This document shows positions 46,276 through 58,022 of a DNA stretch of 64,000 bases, piece after piece. The first letter of the stretch is position 1. The number at the start of each line of letters is the position of its first letter. The DNA comes from Hoplostethus atlanticus. Its lineage: Eukaryota; Chordata; Actinopteri; Trachichthyiformes; Trachichthyidae. Both the position numbers and the translations under genes were made by a program. The notes below the pieces were generated by a model. The model was not told the origin of the DNA. It did not search any database and worked only from the letters and a program-made list of their open reading frames with translations. The stretch covers positions 3,110,001-3,174,000 of the forward strand of contig JAXDDX010000012.1 of assembly GCA_034670405.1 (NCBI GenBank), written 5' to 3'.

Positions 46276-46829
46276 AGGTTCCTCGTTCTTATCACCCTCA
46301 TGTTACACTAACTTGTCTGACCCCTTGCTGAGGAGAGTACATCCCTCCCTCCCCTTCATGTGGTTCAAATTGCCCTCACATTGGACCCACTAATGGGTTC
46401 TCTCTCTCCGTCTTTCTCCCTCTCTCTCGCTCTATCCTCACACTGTGCTCTCACTAATGGACAGATGGCATCCCATTGTTTACTGAGCCAAGGTACAATG
46501 CCTTATCGGCCATAGCAGCGGAAACTGGGCTAGCGTTTCTGCTTGACCCAGCTTAAATCTGCCACCAAAAAACGGAGGAGGGGAAGGAGGTTCAGAAAGG
46601 AGGGAGGAGGAGGGGGGGGGTAGATGAGTGGCCGGACCAATAGAGGTTGTTCAGAAAAATCTCCCTGCTGCAATATGATTTCTGGCCCCCTCTTTTCTCC
46701 TCTTTGACCCTTGATAGTGTGTGTGTGTTCGAGTGAGTGTGTGTGTGTGTGTGTGTTTTGATGGTCAACCCTCCCCACTCTATTCCCCTTCTCACCCCCT
46801 AGTAATCGAGTGAGCTGTGACAGGGCCCA

Positions 46830-46839
46830 TCACACACAC

Positions 46840-46874
<35 letters not shown>
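46830..46874. repeat. (CA)n microsatellite
   Basis: CA units with two TACA interruptions; a TG array lies about 75 bases upstream at 46736-46755. Confidence 0.94.
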
Positions 46875-47020
46875 AGCCTTGGGGCTAGAGGTGATTTCTT
46901 GACGGTGGTGTGCAATCAGCTCAGAGCCAATCAGTAATGAGGGTTAATCAGCTGATCGATCGGTGGTTGAGAGAAGAGGGGCTCTGTGGCCACAGTCCTT
47001 GGTTCTCTATGACTAGGAGG

Positions 47021-47063
47021 GTGTGTGTGTGTGGGGGGGGGGGGGGTGTTGGGGGTTGGTGGG
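47021..47063 (+). repeat. (GT)n running into poly-G / G4-type tract
   Basis: Six GT units lead into fourteen G, then runs of 5, 2 and 3 G. Same TG-to-G architecture as at 23350. Confidence 0.9.
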
Positions 47064-47259
47064 TAGCTGTGTTCAAAACAGAGACCATGAGAGAAAAGAG
47101 AGAATTATGTTGCTTGAAATGTAGATATGTGAATATAAAACTCAGTAGAAAATCCAAAATGTGAGTGAGTAAAAAAAGTGAGTAAACATATTTTTTAGTT
47201 TTTTTTAGCAACATTTTTGGTGCTAAGCTCTCATTGCTGTTTCTGCACTCCACTTCCCA

Positions 47260-47445
47260 GAGATCACCTGTCAATCAAACAGTGTGTCCGGTACTGTGAC
47301 GTCGTTTTCCTTTGATTTTCTGCTGATGACGTTTGAGTTTCTGTAGTTGGCGCTCTTTTCTTTGTCTGTTCAGCCGTGGTGTTATATCAATCAATGATGC
47401 AAAATTATTATTTATATGAAAATGCCACAGATTATTACTTAAAAC
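47260..47445 (+). mobile_element. dispersed repeat, internally deleted copy (family shared with 26.8 kb)
   Basis: 'ttggcgctcttttctttgtc' and 'tgttcagccgtggtg' at 47346-47381 run straight into 'ttatatcaatcaatgatg' and 'atgccacagattattactta'. These are the two ends of the 26818-27110 copy without its middle. Sequence upstream from about 47260 ('ctgtcaatcaaacagtgtgt') may belong to the element, since the 26.8-kb copy is cut there by a GT-GA array. Confidence 0.6.
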
Positions 47446-47499
47446 ATAAACATCATAAATGTTTTCTCCATGATATTAGGTCTTGGTGTAATCAGATTG

Positions 47500-48110
47500 G
47501 CTCTAACCTCCACTGTGCTGGCGCAGCTCCACAGATATCACTAGTATTGAGGGCCCCATCAGTCCCCTCCCCTTAACCCCCGAGGGCCCAAGACCTGGGG
47601 AACTTTTAATTATCCACAGCCACAGCTCTCTTCTCCACTGGCCCCTGAATGTTCAACAGGCTCTTTACTACTTACCCAGGCATCATTGCCTGAATAATAA
47701 TAGAAAACAATGTCAGCGTGCAAGGAGAGGCGGCTGAGGGGGGCCCAGCCTGAGAGAGCCAGAGAAAGACAGAGATACGGGTATCATTAGATAAGCCTGT
47801 CGGTTAATTAGCCTTGCTGTAGGAGGAGGGGACCCCCCTCCTGATGCCAAGAATGGCCATCAGGCGTTATCCGTGGTCGCCTATGTTTTACGGTCCTTTG
47901 CAGACTCCACTGACGAGGTTGTTAAGCAGCATGGAGGGCATATGGTGCCAGGATGGAAACACGCTGTCAGTCGGTCGCACATTGACAGGCAAGGCGGGGC
48001 CGAAGATGTTTCGCTCCAGCTGTTTGTTAGCCATGGACTTTAAAACAAGGCACCAGTCTGATGGAGGTGAATGCATCGTATGGACTATTCATTAGGTCGC
48101 GTGGTGGGAT
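47500..48110. other. unique block, possible cis-regulatory element
   Basis: Long repeat-free block. The part 47810-48110 has many CpGs and balanced base use ('caggcgttatccgtggtcgc', 'gacgaggttgttaagcagca', 'tcagtcggtcgcacattgac'). Small frames overlap on both strands (47844-48095 plus, 47888-48076 minus), but neither has splice signals or a recognised domain. Either a strong non-coding element or an exon I do not recognise. Confidence 0.4.
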
Positions 48111-48114
48111 GTCC

Positions 48115-49340
48115 TGAGAACAGACAACGGATAGTCCTACCAGTGTCTCACTTCATGAGGATTACAATACCATAGCAGTGTTTGACCACAAGACCACTGC
48201 CAGAAAGTGTGCTGAGTTTTCTTTTTTAATGGGTAATAATAAATTGTTTTATTAGTGGTATTTTTAATATGCAGGTTTGAAGGCCAGATCCACATGTTAG
48301 CCTAGGGCTGAATGAAAAGATGGTGCAGAGTTTACCAATCCGCCAATCAGCAGGTAGTGTTTCTCAGTTCAGGCTTGCGCAAAATTAGCCAGAATTTGAA
48401 CAGTGGCCATCAAAGTTCTTATGGAGATCCCAGCCAACGAGTCTCACTGGATTACTGCCTGAAATCCTTATATTGTATTCCTTCCATTCCACGCCACAAA
48501 ATTAGTTGTTGTGTTGTCAGTGAAAAACAGGAAGGAAACAAAGAGGAAGAGCCAGAAATGATGCACTGACTCCATTGAATATACAGTAACACCTCAGATT
48601 TCACACGCTTGCCGGCTATTTGCGTGGCATTGTGTGGAGCTCATTTACTATTTATATTATCGCATGCACTGGCTTTTGTGCAGTCAATTCATAATGGTCC
48701 ACTTTTTTCCAATTAATCACAAAAGATTTTTGTTTTGCCCGCAGCAGATTCAGGGGGACTCACAATAGTAAGCCAGAACTCATACATCAAACACAAGTTC
48801 TCTCTATTTCTTTCTCTCTCGCTCTCTTTCTCTCACTCTCTCATCCAATTCTCCTCCCTCTTTTCCCCTGCTACTCTCTACTATCCAACCCTCCCTCTCC
48901 ACTCCCTCTCACTCCTTCTCTCCATCTTTTCTCAATCTCCCCATTCTCTATCCCCCCCGTCTCTCCCCTGGACCATCACCCACTCCATCCCTCCTTCCCA
49001 CTACCCTTCTTCTCTCCCTTATTCACCTCCCTCCTTCCCTCTGCGAACGGTTTACAGGTCACCGTCCTCTTCTACCCTAGGCTATATCCATCCCCTCATC
49101 CAGCCATCCCTCGCTCCTTCTCTCATTTTGGCCATCACCCCTTCATCCTTCCTTTCTTTTACCCTGCCTCTCTCCCTCCGTGGTGGCTGGGCAGGCCGAG
49201 CCCTGGGGCAGGGGAAGCAGCGCCCAGATCTGTCCTCTGCCGTGTGACTAGTTATTTTTAACTCAAGTCACTTTCTAAGCCCAAACCAGCTCCTTCTCCT
49301 TCCCTTTCACCCTTTATTTCTTTTTTTCTCTGTTTTTGGC
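48115..49340. other. non-coding stretch with a large C/T-rich tract
   Basis: No gene is seen. From about 48795 to 49170 the plus strand is almost pure C/T, which generates the 170-codon Ser/Pro/Leu frame at 48735-49247; this is low complexity and not a gene. Confidence 0.6.
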
Positions 49341-49342
49341 AG

Positions 49343-49401
49343 GGGTCCTGGTTTACTCGCTGTACGCTGCGCTGTATTTGTATTTACTTCTGACAAGCAG
49401 T
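49343..49401 (+). other. possible 59-nt exon (splice signals only)
   Basis: A long pyrimidine tract ends in TTTTTGGCAG, an excellent acceptor, and 59 bases later comes GTAAGA, a good donor. One frame is open across the whole piece and encodes 19 codons of hydrophobic residues (VLVYSLYAALYLYLLLTSS). A second frame is also open. I do not recognise the peptide. The tract belongs to a very C/T-rich region, so a chance acceptor is plausible. Confidence 0.18.
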
Positions 49402-49422
49402 GTAAGATAAGACAAGTGGGCA

Positions 49423-49426
49423 GTGT

Positions 49427-49485
<59 letters not shown>

Positions 49486-49494
49486 TGTGTGTGA
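49423..49494. repeat. very long (GT)n microsatellite
   Basis: About 35 GT units with two AT changes. Confidence 0.97.
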
Positions 49495-49499
49495 TACAG

Positions 49500-49955
49500 A
49501 GGTGATTCAGCTTGCTTTATGTCAATGATGTAGACAAGCATAAACAAAAAACCTGCTCTCTCTGATGATAAATGGTTAAAATGTTCCTGAAAATAACACA
49601 GAAACAACAGGAACACATCAGGTGGAGACTGTTCACTGGAACTGGCTCAGAGAAGGTTGAGAAAACCAAAACGTCACACCTATATTCAAAATAAAAAGAT
49701 ACATATTTATGTTGGAGTGTGTCTCGCATGTCTTCCATTATCTGCTCTACTTTTTCAGATATGTATAGATGCTATGGATTGATCTAATGTTGCAGTATTA
49801 AAGTACAAAAAGGTCCAGCAGTACATAATGTACAACTTACATACTGTAGCAGCATTTTATACACACCAGAATCAGCCTTTCTGGAAAAACACCTTGGAGA
49901 GTTGTCCGAGAGTTCTGGGCATGTTGTGTAGAACAAAATATGTTGTTATGAAAGA

Positions 49956-50024
<69 letters not shown>

Positions 50025-53000
50025 ACGGTCTGTTCTTCAGAAGGAAGCCCATTCTGTGGAGTCGAGATCGATGAAGGGGTCAGGCCGTGTCAGAAGAGGT
50101 AAAGCAGAAACAAGCAGAAGATTGTTTTCTGCATCTCTCCCTCTTCCACTGTCTAGAGACCCCGCTGGTCAATGCTTTGCGCCAGGGTACAACCTTTGGG
50201 CTCGGGGAGTGTAGTGTGAAAATGTAGAAATATATATTTTTTTAAAAACACATATTGATGCCCAAATGTATCTAGCATCACAATATTATTGTTCCTATGA
50301 TCATCATTGTGTCAGACAGCATTATGGGCAATTTTTTACTTCTATTTTGCCATTGGTATTTTTCCCATTTCTACTCAAACAAACATGAAAATCAGGAAAC
50401 TATTCTGACATTTTCAGTGTATGAAAAAAAAAAGTGGCATACATTTGGCAAACATTTTCATATTCACTAAACTATTGAGTATCGATGAGGATGCAAATAT
50501 CAAGGATGTGTCGGATGGTGACTTGGTTGACGAAAATGAATGGGAAGCCCCGATATTCATGGCAATAATGAATCATCCGTGTCCAAAACATACACAAAAA
50601 GTTTATAAAGCACAAAAAAAACAAAAAAGAAGCCACTGCTAACAACCTCCTCTCCTTCCTTTATCCTTCACCTCATATTCAAAACAAATGTCTTGACGTG
50701 AAGCTCAAACAAACGGCACTGTAGAGTAAGTGGTCTATTCTCACAACAGTTGAAACAGGTGAACAGTGTTTATTGCGTGATTGCCTGACCACAAGCATGC
50801 ACTGGATCTGAACATTTGTAAGTTTATTCTCCCCACAATGACACTAGTATCGACAGAAAGTGATTTTTACTGAGGCTGTTGTATTCAACACCTGCAACAC
50901 CTCCCTTCACTGATTCCTGACCAGTCACCAAGAAATACACATGAGCCCATGGAACCAATCATTGATCTGCTTGAGAAATTATGGTTAATGATGAACTGTC
51001 GATATTTGAAGTAGTGAAGTATAAAGCATTAAATGTTTAAACTTGCTCCATCGATAATTTACAATAAAACAAGAATCCATGTCACATGAATGTGCTTCTT
51101 CAAAATATTGTAATCTGTAAAAACTGTAATTTATAGATTGAATATTGTCAGTTCAGAATAGTATAAACAATAGTAGTAATAATAGGATGAGGAAAGCTAC
51201 ACAGAACTATCTCTTGCTATCTCTATCTAAAATTGTCTACACTGTTAATTCCCCCTTCTTGTTGTCTCTTGCTGTTTTTAGTCATCAGCTGTTATTTTCA
51301 GATGCTAGCTCCAATTGATAAGTGTGGGAAAGGAGCATGTGGTTCCCCTCACCAGTTCTCCAACCGCATCCACAATGGTCTGCTTTGTCCCCCTCACCTC
51401 CCTCCTGTCCTGTCTTGGGCCCAACATAGGGTTGGCATTGTGCTTAATAAAGTTACAGTGGCCCTTGGACCTCTGACTTCCCTGGGTAGCAAAAGCCGGC
51501 ATAACAGGGGCATAAGAAGCAGGGACAAAGGGCTGTAATCGCCACTTTGCCACAACCAGGCTAAGTGGAGCTTACCATGCCTAACAAGTCCCATATGGGT
51601 ATATGAAAGAATGAAATGCAGTAATCATTTATCTGAAAACCTAGCTGACAAATTTCTGTTTGTGCTACTTAGACTCGAAGAGATTCTGTCTTGAGGGCAA
51701 TGCATCGACACAGATAATGAGTTAGCCCTGGTTGGTACCAAAATGGAAACCAAGCTAATGATTCACATGAAGTCTGCATTGCAAAGGGTTTCCTTCCCTG
51801 TGTCCCGTGTCACGTCTTCTCAGGGGGGCCAGAAATCCTAACAGAGCCCTTGTGGTCAGACTACATGGGGTGTAACCAGAGGGAGTCAAGGGAGTCCAAA
51901 TGCAACTGTGCTGGGCGCAGGCATGGATGCTAACAAGGACTTAGCCTGATTGAATTAGCTGCCAAGCAGTTGGTTCATTGTCCCTCTCAATGTGGTGCAA
52001 CGGAAGAGGGGGTGGTGAAGTGCGGAAGATTGATGGTGATGGATAGGTTGGGGGTTAGGGTAGGTAGATTGCTTCAAGACCGACCTGTAGCTCCTTTCCC
52101 AAAATGTACTAAAGAAACAGTGCCTTGTTCTCTTTTACAAACCTCTCCTGTGCCAATACATTAATGATTGTAATTACACAGAGAATCATAAATTAATTGA
52201 CAAAATGATTAATTTATTTACTCAGGTTTTGGATTTGGATGTAATTATGTTGCCGTGAATTTAGTTATGATCACACATTACGTTCTAATCCTTTAATAAA
52301 GGTGATTGTCATCATTACAGTAGTCCCAGTGATTTGTGCCATGCTTTCATTTGATCCTTTAGTTTGGTAGTTTTATTATTTGATTCCAAGCATAATATGT
52401 TAGTCGACTGGTAAGTTAAGGATCTAAAATAGTAGGCAGGCAGCTCTGGTGACGCTATGTTAGCTAGCGCGTTATATGTGTGACCAGGCTGGCTGAGGCT
52501 TGAGGAGGACAGAAGATGAACAGTTCGAGAGAGGGATAAAGGGGGTGCTAGGGTAGAAGACAGAGTTACAATGGAGCCACACACAGGAGAGAGAGCAGAG
52601 CAGTGACACCAATAAATCAGCCCTGCATGGAGGTGAGGAGTCAATGTCCACAAAGTAGAATTCATACCATCCAACTTCCTCTGTCCTACAACCTCCTGTC
52701 TCTAAAGGGGGATGCTCGGGAGCTGAAGAATTGGCCATTCTGTGACCTTCAGCCCTGAAGGATTTGATGCTAGCACTGTGCTACTAAACACTATTCACTG
52801 ATAACCTTTGTGTGAATATAAGGGCAGCTCACTAGCTACATGCTACATATTCTCACTTAGAGTATGCTAGCTTGTTGAGGTCATTCCTAACTTGTAGCAG
52901 GACTAGCGTAGCTCTTCTCACGGTCCGGGATAGAGATGTTATTGGCCCACAGAGTACAGGGCCCACAGACCAACACACCCATCCTCACCCCAACCCTCCC

Positions 53001-53740
53001 CAAATTGGTATTGATTTGCAAACTGTCAGCATCACAGGTGTTAAGTAAAAGTAATGACACCCATGCAAATATTTTAGGAAAATTTGGTAGCAAAATTTTA
53101 CAGCAAAATCTGTTATCAATGTGTCCTCAGGTGGAAGCAACGTATCCTAGACAGGCTTGATCAATGGCAAATTTTGCCAGCGGACACAATAAAATGGGTC
53201 AGGTGACCATAAGCTCTGCAAAACATTTCACAATAACCACAGACAGAACAAGATGGTGTGACCAGTCAACATTTCTTTTCAATTCAAGTGATGTATCTAT
53301 ACTGATCTGTTTAGGTCACTGCTAACTTAAACTCACTTAGTGTTAACTACAATTAGTGTGGTGCCTGCAACTATATGTTATTGTGTCAAATGTTATTTTA
53401 ACATTCATGGGAATGAAGGACAATTTATTTGAGTGAAGAGTTGATCAAAGAGACTAAGAGAGACATAGAGACTTTAGTTTCATTCATTTTCACTCCATTA
53501 CACTTGCAGCTCATATTCATTGCCCATTACCAGCAAAATATGCTCAAAATACTTACCGTACTATTGGACATGTATCATCACCTTAAGATATTGTTTGTTT
53601 GCTACCCATATAGCTATCTTGCTCGTGTCACAGCCAGCACACGGCTAGCCCTTGACTGATGGCATGCTCTCTCTCCCCAGAGCTGGTGTGTCCCCTGGTA
53701 GTCTCATTCCTCCCACCACATAGCTCCCTCAGGGTGTCAC
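49500..53740. other. non-coding stretch
   Basis: No gene is seen. One very long CA array (49959-50023), an A-rich stretch at 50425-50435, and otherwise AT-rich unique DNA. The 73-codon frame at 50421-50642 is acidic in its middle and Lys-rich at its end but matches nothing I know. Frames at 51233-51594 and 52315-52738 lack domains and splice context. Confidence 0.5.
49959..50023. repeat. very long pure (CA)n microsatellite
   Basis: About 32 uninterrupted CA units. Confidence 0.98.
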
Positions 53741-53747
53741 AACCAGG

Positions 53748-53749
<2 letters not shown>

Positions 53750-53800
<51 letters not shown>

Positions 53801-53835
53801 TGGTGTGTGTGTGTGTGTGTGTGAGTGTGGTGTGG
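53750..53835. repeat. long (TG)n microsatellite
   Basis: TG arrays at 53750-53798 and 53802-53835 with AG and GG interruptions. Confidence 0.97.
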
Positions 53836-53947
53836 TGCTGTATCTCCCCTGTGCAGGTAGCTAGCTGTGACAGCTCAGTCCACAGGTAATAGTCAGGCGG
53901 CTGAATGCAGGACCCCCTGGGGAACAGCCCAGACCCAGACCCCAAGG

Positions 53948-53948
<1 letters not shown>

Positions 53949-53988
<40 letters not shown>
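53949..53988. repeat. (GA)n microsatellite
   Basis: Twenty pure GA units, 115 bases after the TG array. Two further TG arrays follow at about 54102-54142 and 54205-54230. Confidence 0.97.
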
Positions 53989-53990
<2 letters not shown>

Positions 53991-54239
53991 GGATAGGTCA
54001 ACCAGCAAGGGGTTTCAGAGCTGAGTGTTCCCCTCTGACTTGCCCACAACCACCCTTCACTCAACTCTACCCAGGCTCTGTCCCCACAGACATACAAGTG
54101 TGTGTGTATGTGTTTATATGTGTGTGTGTGTGTGTGTGTGTGAGAGTGGACCTGTGTGCCCACGTGTGCTTCCATGCATGCGTGTTTGAAACTTTGTGTG
54201 TTTGTGCGTGTGTGTGTGTGTGTATGTGTGTCTCTATAC

Positions 54240-54965
54240 ATACTGATTTGTGGTCCTGGCTTACTCTGAACGTACAGCCACAGAGTGCATACGAGTGCTG
54301 GGATGGCGAACAGCCTTCATATAGACATCTGCCTGCTAATTGTAAGGAGGTCAGGATCTGACAAGTGCATGATAAATGGCTGCTTGGTCCCCCATTTCCC
54401 GCGTCTCCTGGTCTGTATGAAGCTCTGTGGCTGGGTGGCTCGGTGGCTGGGACCAGAGCCATTTATCTAAACAGTTTGGACATTGCAGCTTTCAGTGCCA
54501 TTCTAGCTACCTCCATCATCTTGCTCCATAGCCATTAGTAAGTGTTCATGATTCTCTAATGTAAAGCTGTAAGGTGTATTGTTACACGTGCACGGCCAAT
54601 TTCACTTGGTGATGCCCAAAGTTCAACCAGGCCAAACTCTCTCTATGAATGGTTCTGGTTGGGACTGATTCCTTGCCCTGTATGGACTCCAGTTTCACCT
54701 CATGAGGCACATCAAGTGATATAACCACAGTGAGAGTGTGTCAGGGATTGTATCCAAGAGACACGGCAAGTTTCACAAGTCATTCTTAGGGATCATTTCA
54801 GGCCACCAGTATTTCGACTGAATGTGTCACTGCACATTGCACATTGAATAACGGTGCTGTAGCCAAAATGTCTAATTTACAAAGATGTAGTGATGAATGA
54901 ATTCTTTATTCAATGAATCTAATTTAAAGTCCAGAATTTCCAAATATGTGAGCATCAATGTGACT
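54240..54965. other. non-coding stretch
   Basis: No gene is seen; unique sequence without a clear block or repeat. Confidence 0.45.
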
Positions 54966-54969
54966 AAAA

Positions 54970-55185
54970 GATCACCAGGAGGAAATTCTCTTTTTGCTTG
55001 CCCCCTTCACAGGGAAGCCAGAGTGCAGAACCTACAGAACAGCGCTCCTAGAGCTGGTAGGGATTGAGGGTCTTGCTCAAGGACACTTCAGCAGCACGGA
55101 TGCTTGTCGACACAGGAGCTTGAACACTGGTCCACCGGTTACAGGGTAATCTCTCCACTAATGTCGACCACACTGCTGCCTAATA
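54970..55185 (-). mobile_element. tRNA-derived SINE copy 5 (minus)
   Basis: Begins with a decayed tail 'gatcaccaggaggaaattct', then 'gctcctagagctggtaggga', the core 'ttgctcaaggacacttcagc' and 'gacacaggagcttgaacact'. It aligns with copy 4 (40630-40815) over almost the whole length in the same orientation. The tail is more diverged than in copy 4. Confidence 0.72.
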
Positions 55186-55189
55186 AAAA

Positions 55190-56185
55190 ATTTGATTCTT
55201 AGGACACTTAAAAACATCCATGTATGTAAGGGCATCATCTTCCTTGATACATGTGCATGGGCAGGTGGTGATTTAATAGCTTTAGCACCAGTCATGCTGC
55301 AGAGCACTATAGCAGGTGTTTGCAGGATTCCTAATGGCTCCCATGTGCCTGAACATGCCTTGGCCTACGATGATGGTAAGTGCGTATTCAGAGGACGGAT
55401 CAAGGTGGATTTGCATGCATGCTCTCGCAAAGTTTTCAACTTTCCAGACAGGCATACTTGGTATGGGTGGTGAAGGGGATGGGGGGGGGACAAAAACTAT
55501 TGTGTTGCCTGTCTCTCTAGCCAACCACACAGCGGAAGGCAGGATACTCGGCCATGGAAACATTCCTACTCATGTGTCACAAGGCTGCAAGACCTCCCCA
55601 ATCTAGCGCTGCATCGCCAATGAGCCCCATTAAGAAAACTCTCCAACAAGGCAACGCAAACAAGATTCTCTTCCTCTTGACTCTGTTTGGCGGGGCTGCC
55701 CTTTATCACCCTCTCCACTTTTTATGAAGGGAGGCCTATCTTTGGACTATCATTTGACATCATGTAACATTCCTCCTACCCAGATGCTCCCTTGTGATAT
55801 GCTGTGTGTGTGTCCCCCCCCCCTTCCAATGTGACTCAATGGGCTGCTTTCTTCCTCTGAAGCTTCCCCCTCCTTCCACACACAAACATATAGACCATGT
55901 CAGCCACAAAGTCCATTCAGCTGATGGAGACTGCTGGCTGAGCCACCACATGATAGCGGGTCCAGCCCCTCTCAGAAAACCACCTTTTCTGTCCGAGGGG
56001 GGAAACAGACAATGCATTGTGGACCAAATAGAGGGAGTCTACCCCTTCTATTAAGGGCACTGACGCCCAGCTGCTTAAGCACGTCGGCCAGACTATGGAC
56101 TATTGTTCCATGCATGCCTGCTTTAGTCACATCCATGCCCCAATAGGCCCCCAGCAATGATCTATGGCCAGGCCCTGTTGGAGTG
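55190..56185. other. non-coding stretch
   Basis: No gene is seen. It contains the splice-bounded candidate at 55326-55375, a G8 run near 55482-55489, a C10 run near 55814-55823 and moderately complex unique DNA at 55590-56150. Confidence 0.45.
55326..55375 (+). other. possible 50-nt exon (splice signals only)
   Basis: TTTGCAG precedes and GTAAGT follows a 50-base piece. The donor is near-perfect, but the acceptor lacks a pyrimidine tract. One frame reads IPNGSHVPEHALAYDDG, not recognised. Weak candidate. Confidence 0.1.
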
Positions 56186-56189
56186 GCCG

Positions 56190-56245
56190 AGGGTCTGCGG
56201 CACCCCACAGGGTTCTATACTGGGCCCACTCATCTTCTGACTGAT
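56190..56245 (+). mobile_element. LINE reverse-transcriptase motif remnant
   Basis: At 56196-56237 the plus frame reads CGTPQGSILGPLIF followed by a stop. This is the conserved 'G.PQGS.LGP' block of non-LTR reverse transcriptases, of the kind seen in L2/CR1/Rex-type elements. The surrounding translation does not continue the domain recognisably, so the piece is short and decayed. A chance match over 14 residues is unlikely. The extent of the element beyond this motif is not visible to me. Confidence 0.6.
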
Positions 56246-56249
56246 CGCC

Positions 56250-57125
56250 TGTCACTCCCCACCCTCTTCACACCCCTGGCCTGGAAGAGGCACTCGTCGT
56301 GTCCCCTCAATTAAGTCCACACAGCAGGTCTCTCATAGTCTCTGTTACTGGTCCCTGGCTTTGCCAGGCTATAGGAACAACAAGCTCTTTTCATTCGGTG
56401 AGGTACGTTTTTTATTGGCTGAGTTTGTTGGGGATAGGTGTACCAGTACTTATTTTTTTCATCCACTCTCCATTTTACGACGGCCTTTAAAAAGCTAATG
56501 TCTGTTATCTCATCTGTTTGGTGCAATTAAATTCTTCTTTTAGTGGTATTGTGAGGAGGCCTCAGCTAGCACGTCCATCAGAAGAGGGGCTGTGTATAGG
56601 AGACATGCTCAGTTAGGCCTCATGGTCGTAAAGGTTATATTAATGGTTTATGTACCTCACTGCAGCATTGTTAATGGCAAATGGCATTTACTGGGTGCTG
56701 CAGAGGAAGGCCATTCAATCCACTGTATGGTTTATCTATCATGTCAAGCGCTCAATAAAAAAGCCTTCAGTAATATCAAAGGAGACTCAACACAAAGGCT
56801 CTACCCCAGGGCTAGGTTTAAACCTTCTCTTGTGCTCTGTGTAACAAAATGAATAGTTTATATTTTCAAAATCCGTCTGAAATTAATCAAATTTAATTCC
56901 TCTTTGCGCCGTGCCTAAGCACATGCACACGGACACAGAGACAAACACACACCACAGTATGTTTGTGTGTGTGCACACACATGGCAACAAAGCAATCCAC
57001 ATACAGTGAAACAAACCCTATTAAAAGCATTTCAGGGGTCGTTTCAAATCTGGCTCTGTGAAATAGCTCACGCCTGAACCAACGGCTGATTTCATGTGCT
57101 TGTTTGATTGTATGTATCACTTTAT
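56250..57125. other. non-coding stretch
   Basis: No gene is seen. Unique AT-rich sequence, with short CA/TG pieces near 56940-56985 that form a small inverted pair. Confidence 0.45.
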
Positions 57126-57129
57126 TGTT

Positions 57130-57570
57130 GATGATGTCATCAAACTGAGTCCCCCCCCACTACTATAGCTCATTGGCGTTACAGTTAAGCGAGCCCCTCA
57201 ACGTTGGGCGAATGTTGGTGAGGATAACGATAATGATGATGGAGGTTATCATGAAGTAATTATTGTGCATGGAGGATTCGACGCAGTGTGAATGAGTAAA
57301 ACAGCCAAGCGAGAGAGAGAGATTGAGAGAGGTAGACAGGAAGAAAAATAGAAGGGTAGGGGGCGGGGGGGTATCTTTAAATGTGTCGCTTGATTGAAGT
57401 GCGTAAGGTTCTGAGCTAATTACATCCAGAACTGCAGCCTAGGAACAGATGCCACACTTGTGCATCAATAAATGCTTATAAGTAACTTATTTAGGGCTGC
57501 CTGCCATGCAAGGAAATGGCATGACTTAAAGCACAAGCGCCCAGGGGCTATTCCCCGGCTCTTTGTCTTG
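57130..57570. other. unique block, possible cis-regulatory element
   Basis: Two complex parts separated by a GA/GGGG patch at 57308-57372. Cores: 'catgaagtaattattgtgca', 'gagctaattacatccagaac', 'gcatcaataaatgcttataa'. Homeodomain-type TAATTA sites are frequent. No frame. Confidence 0.36.
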
Positions 57571-58022
57571 TCATCCTGCATCTTTTAAATCTATTCACCG
57601 CTTCAAAACAACACAGGCAGACAGCAGGGCAGGCTGCAAAAAAAAAAGAGAAGAGGAAGAAGAAAAAAGATACAAATATTCACACTTTGCAGACAGTATT
57701 ATGTTCACCGTTTGGGTTGTCTGGCATCAAAGATATGCTGTCTTCTCTTAGATTTGTGAGCAGTAAAGAAGTGGTGAGAGCACTGTTTTTAAGGCCAAGC
57801 TCCTGTTTGATGAAAGGCAGCTGTTCTTTAAAGTTTTAAGATAAATATGTTTTGACTTGAGCGTAGAGAGTTACATTAGCTTGACAAGCCCGTGCTATGT
57901 TTTATTTAGCTGTTGTTGTAGTAGAGAGTATTAGGTCTGTATGCCTCAAATGTGTGTGTTGTCGAAAATTAAAGGTACATTTGTGAATACAAGAGAATTA
58001 TTTTGTTGTTTTTGTTTTCCAG

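Larger units (their letters stand above)
46280..47255. other. non-coding stretch with simple repeats
   Basis: No gene is seen. Contents: CT-rich DNA at 46398-46440, purine-rich DNA at 46570-46625, TG and CA arrays at 46715-46875 and the GT/poly-G tract at 47021-47063. Confidence 0.55.

Noticed and set aside
48735-49247. 170-codon Ser/Pro/Leu-rich frame
   Set aside because: Translation of an almost pure C/T tract.
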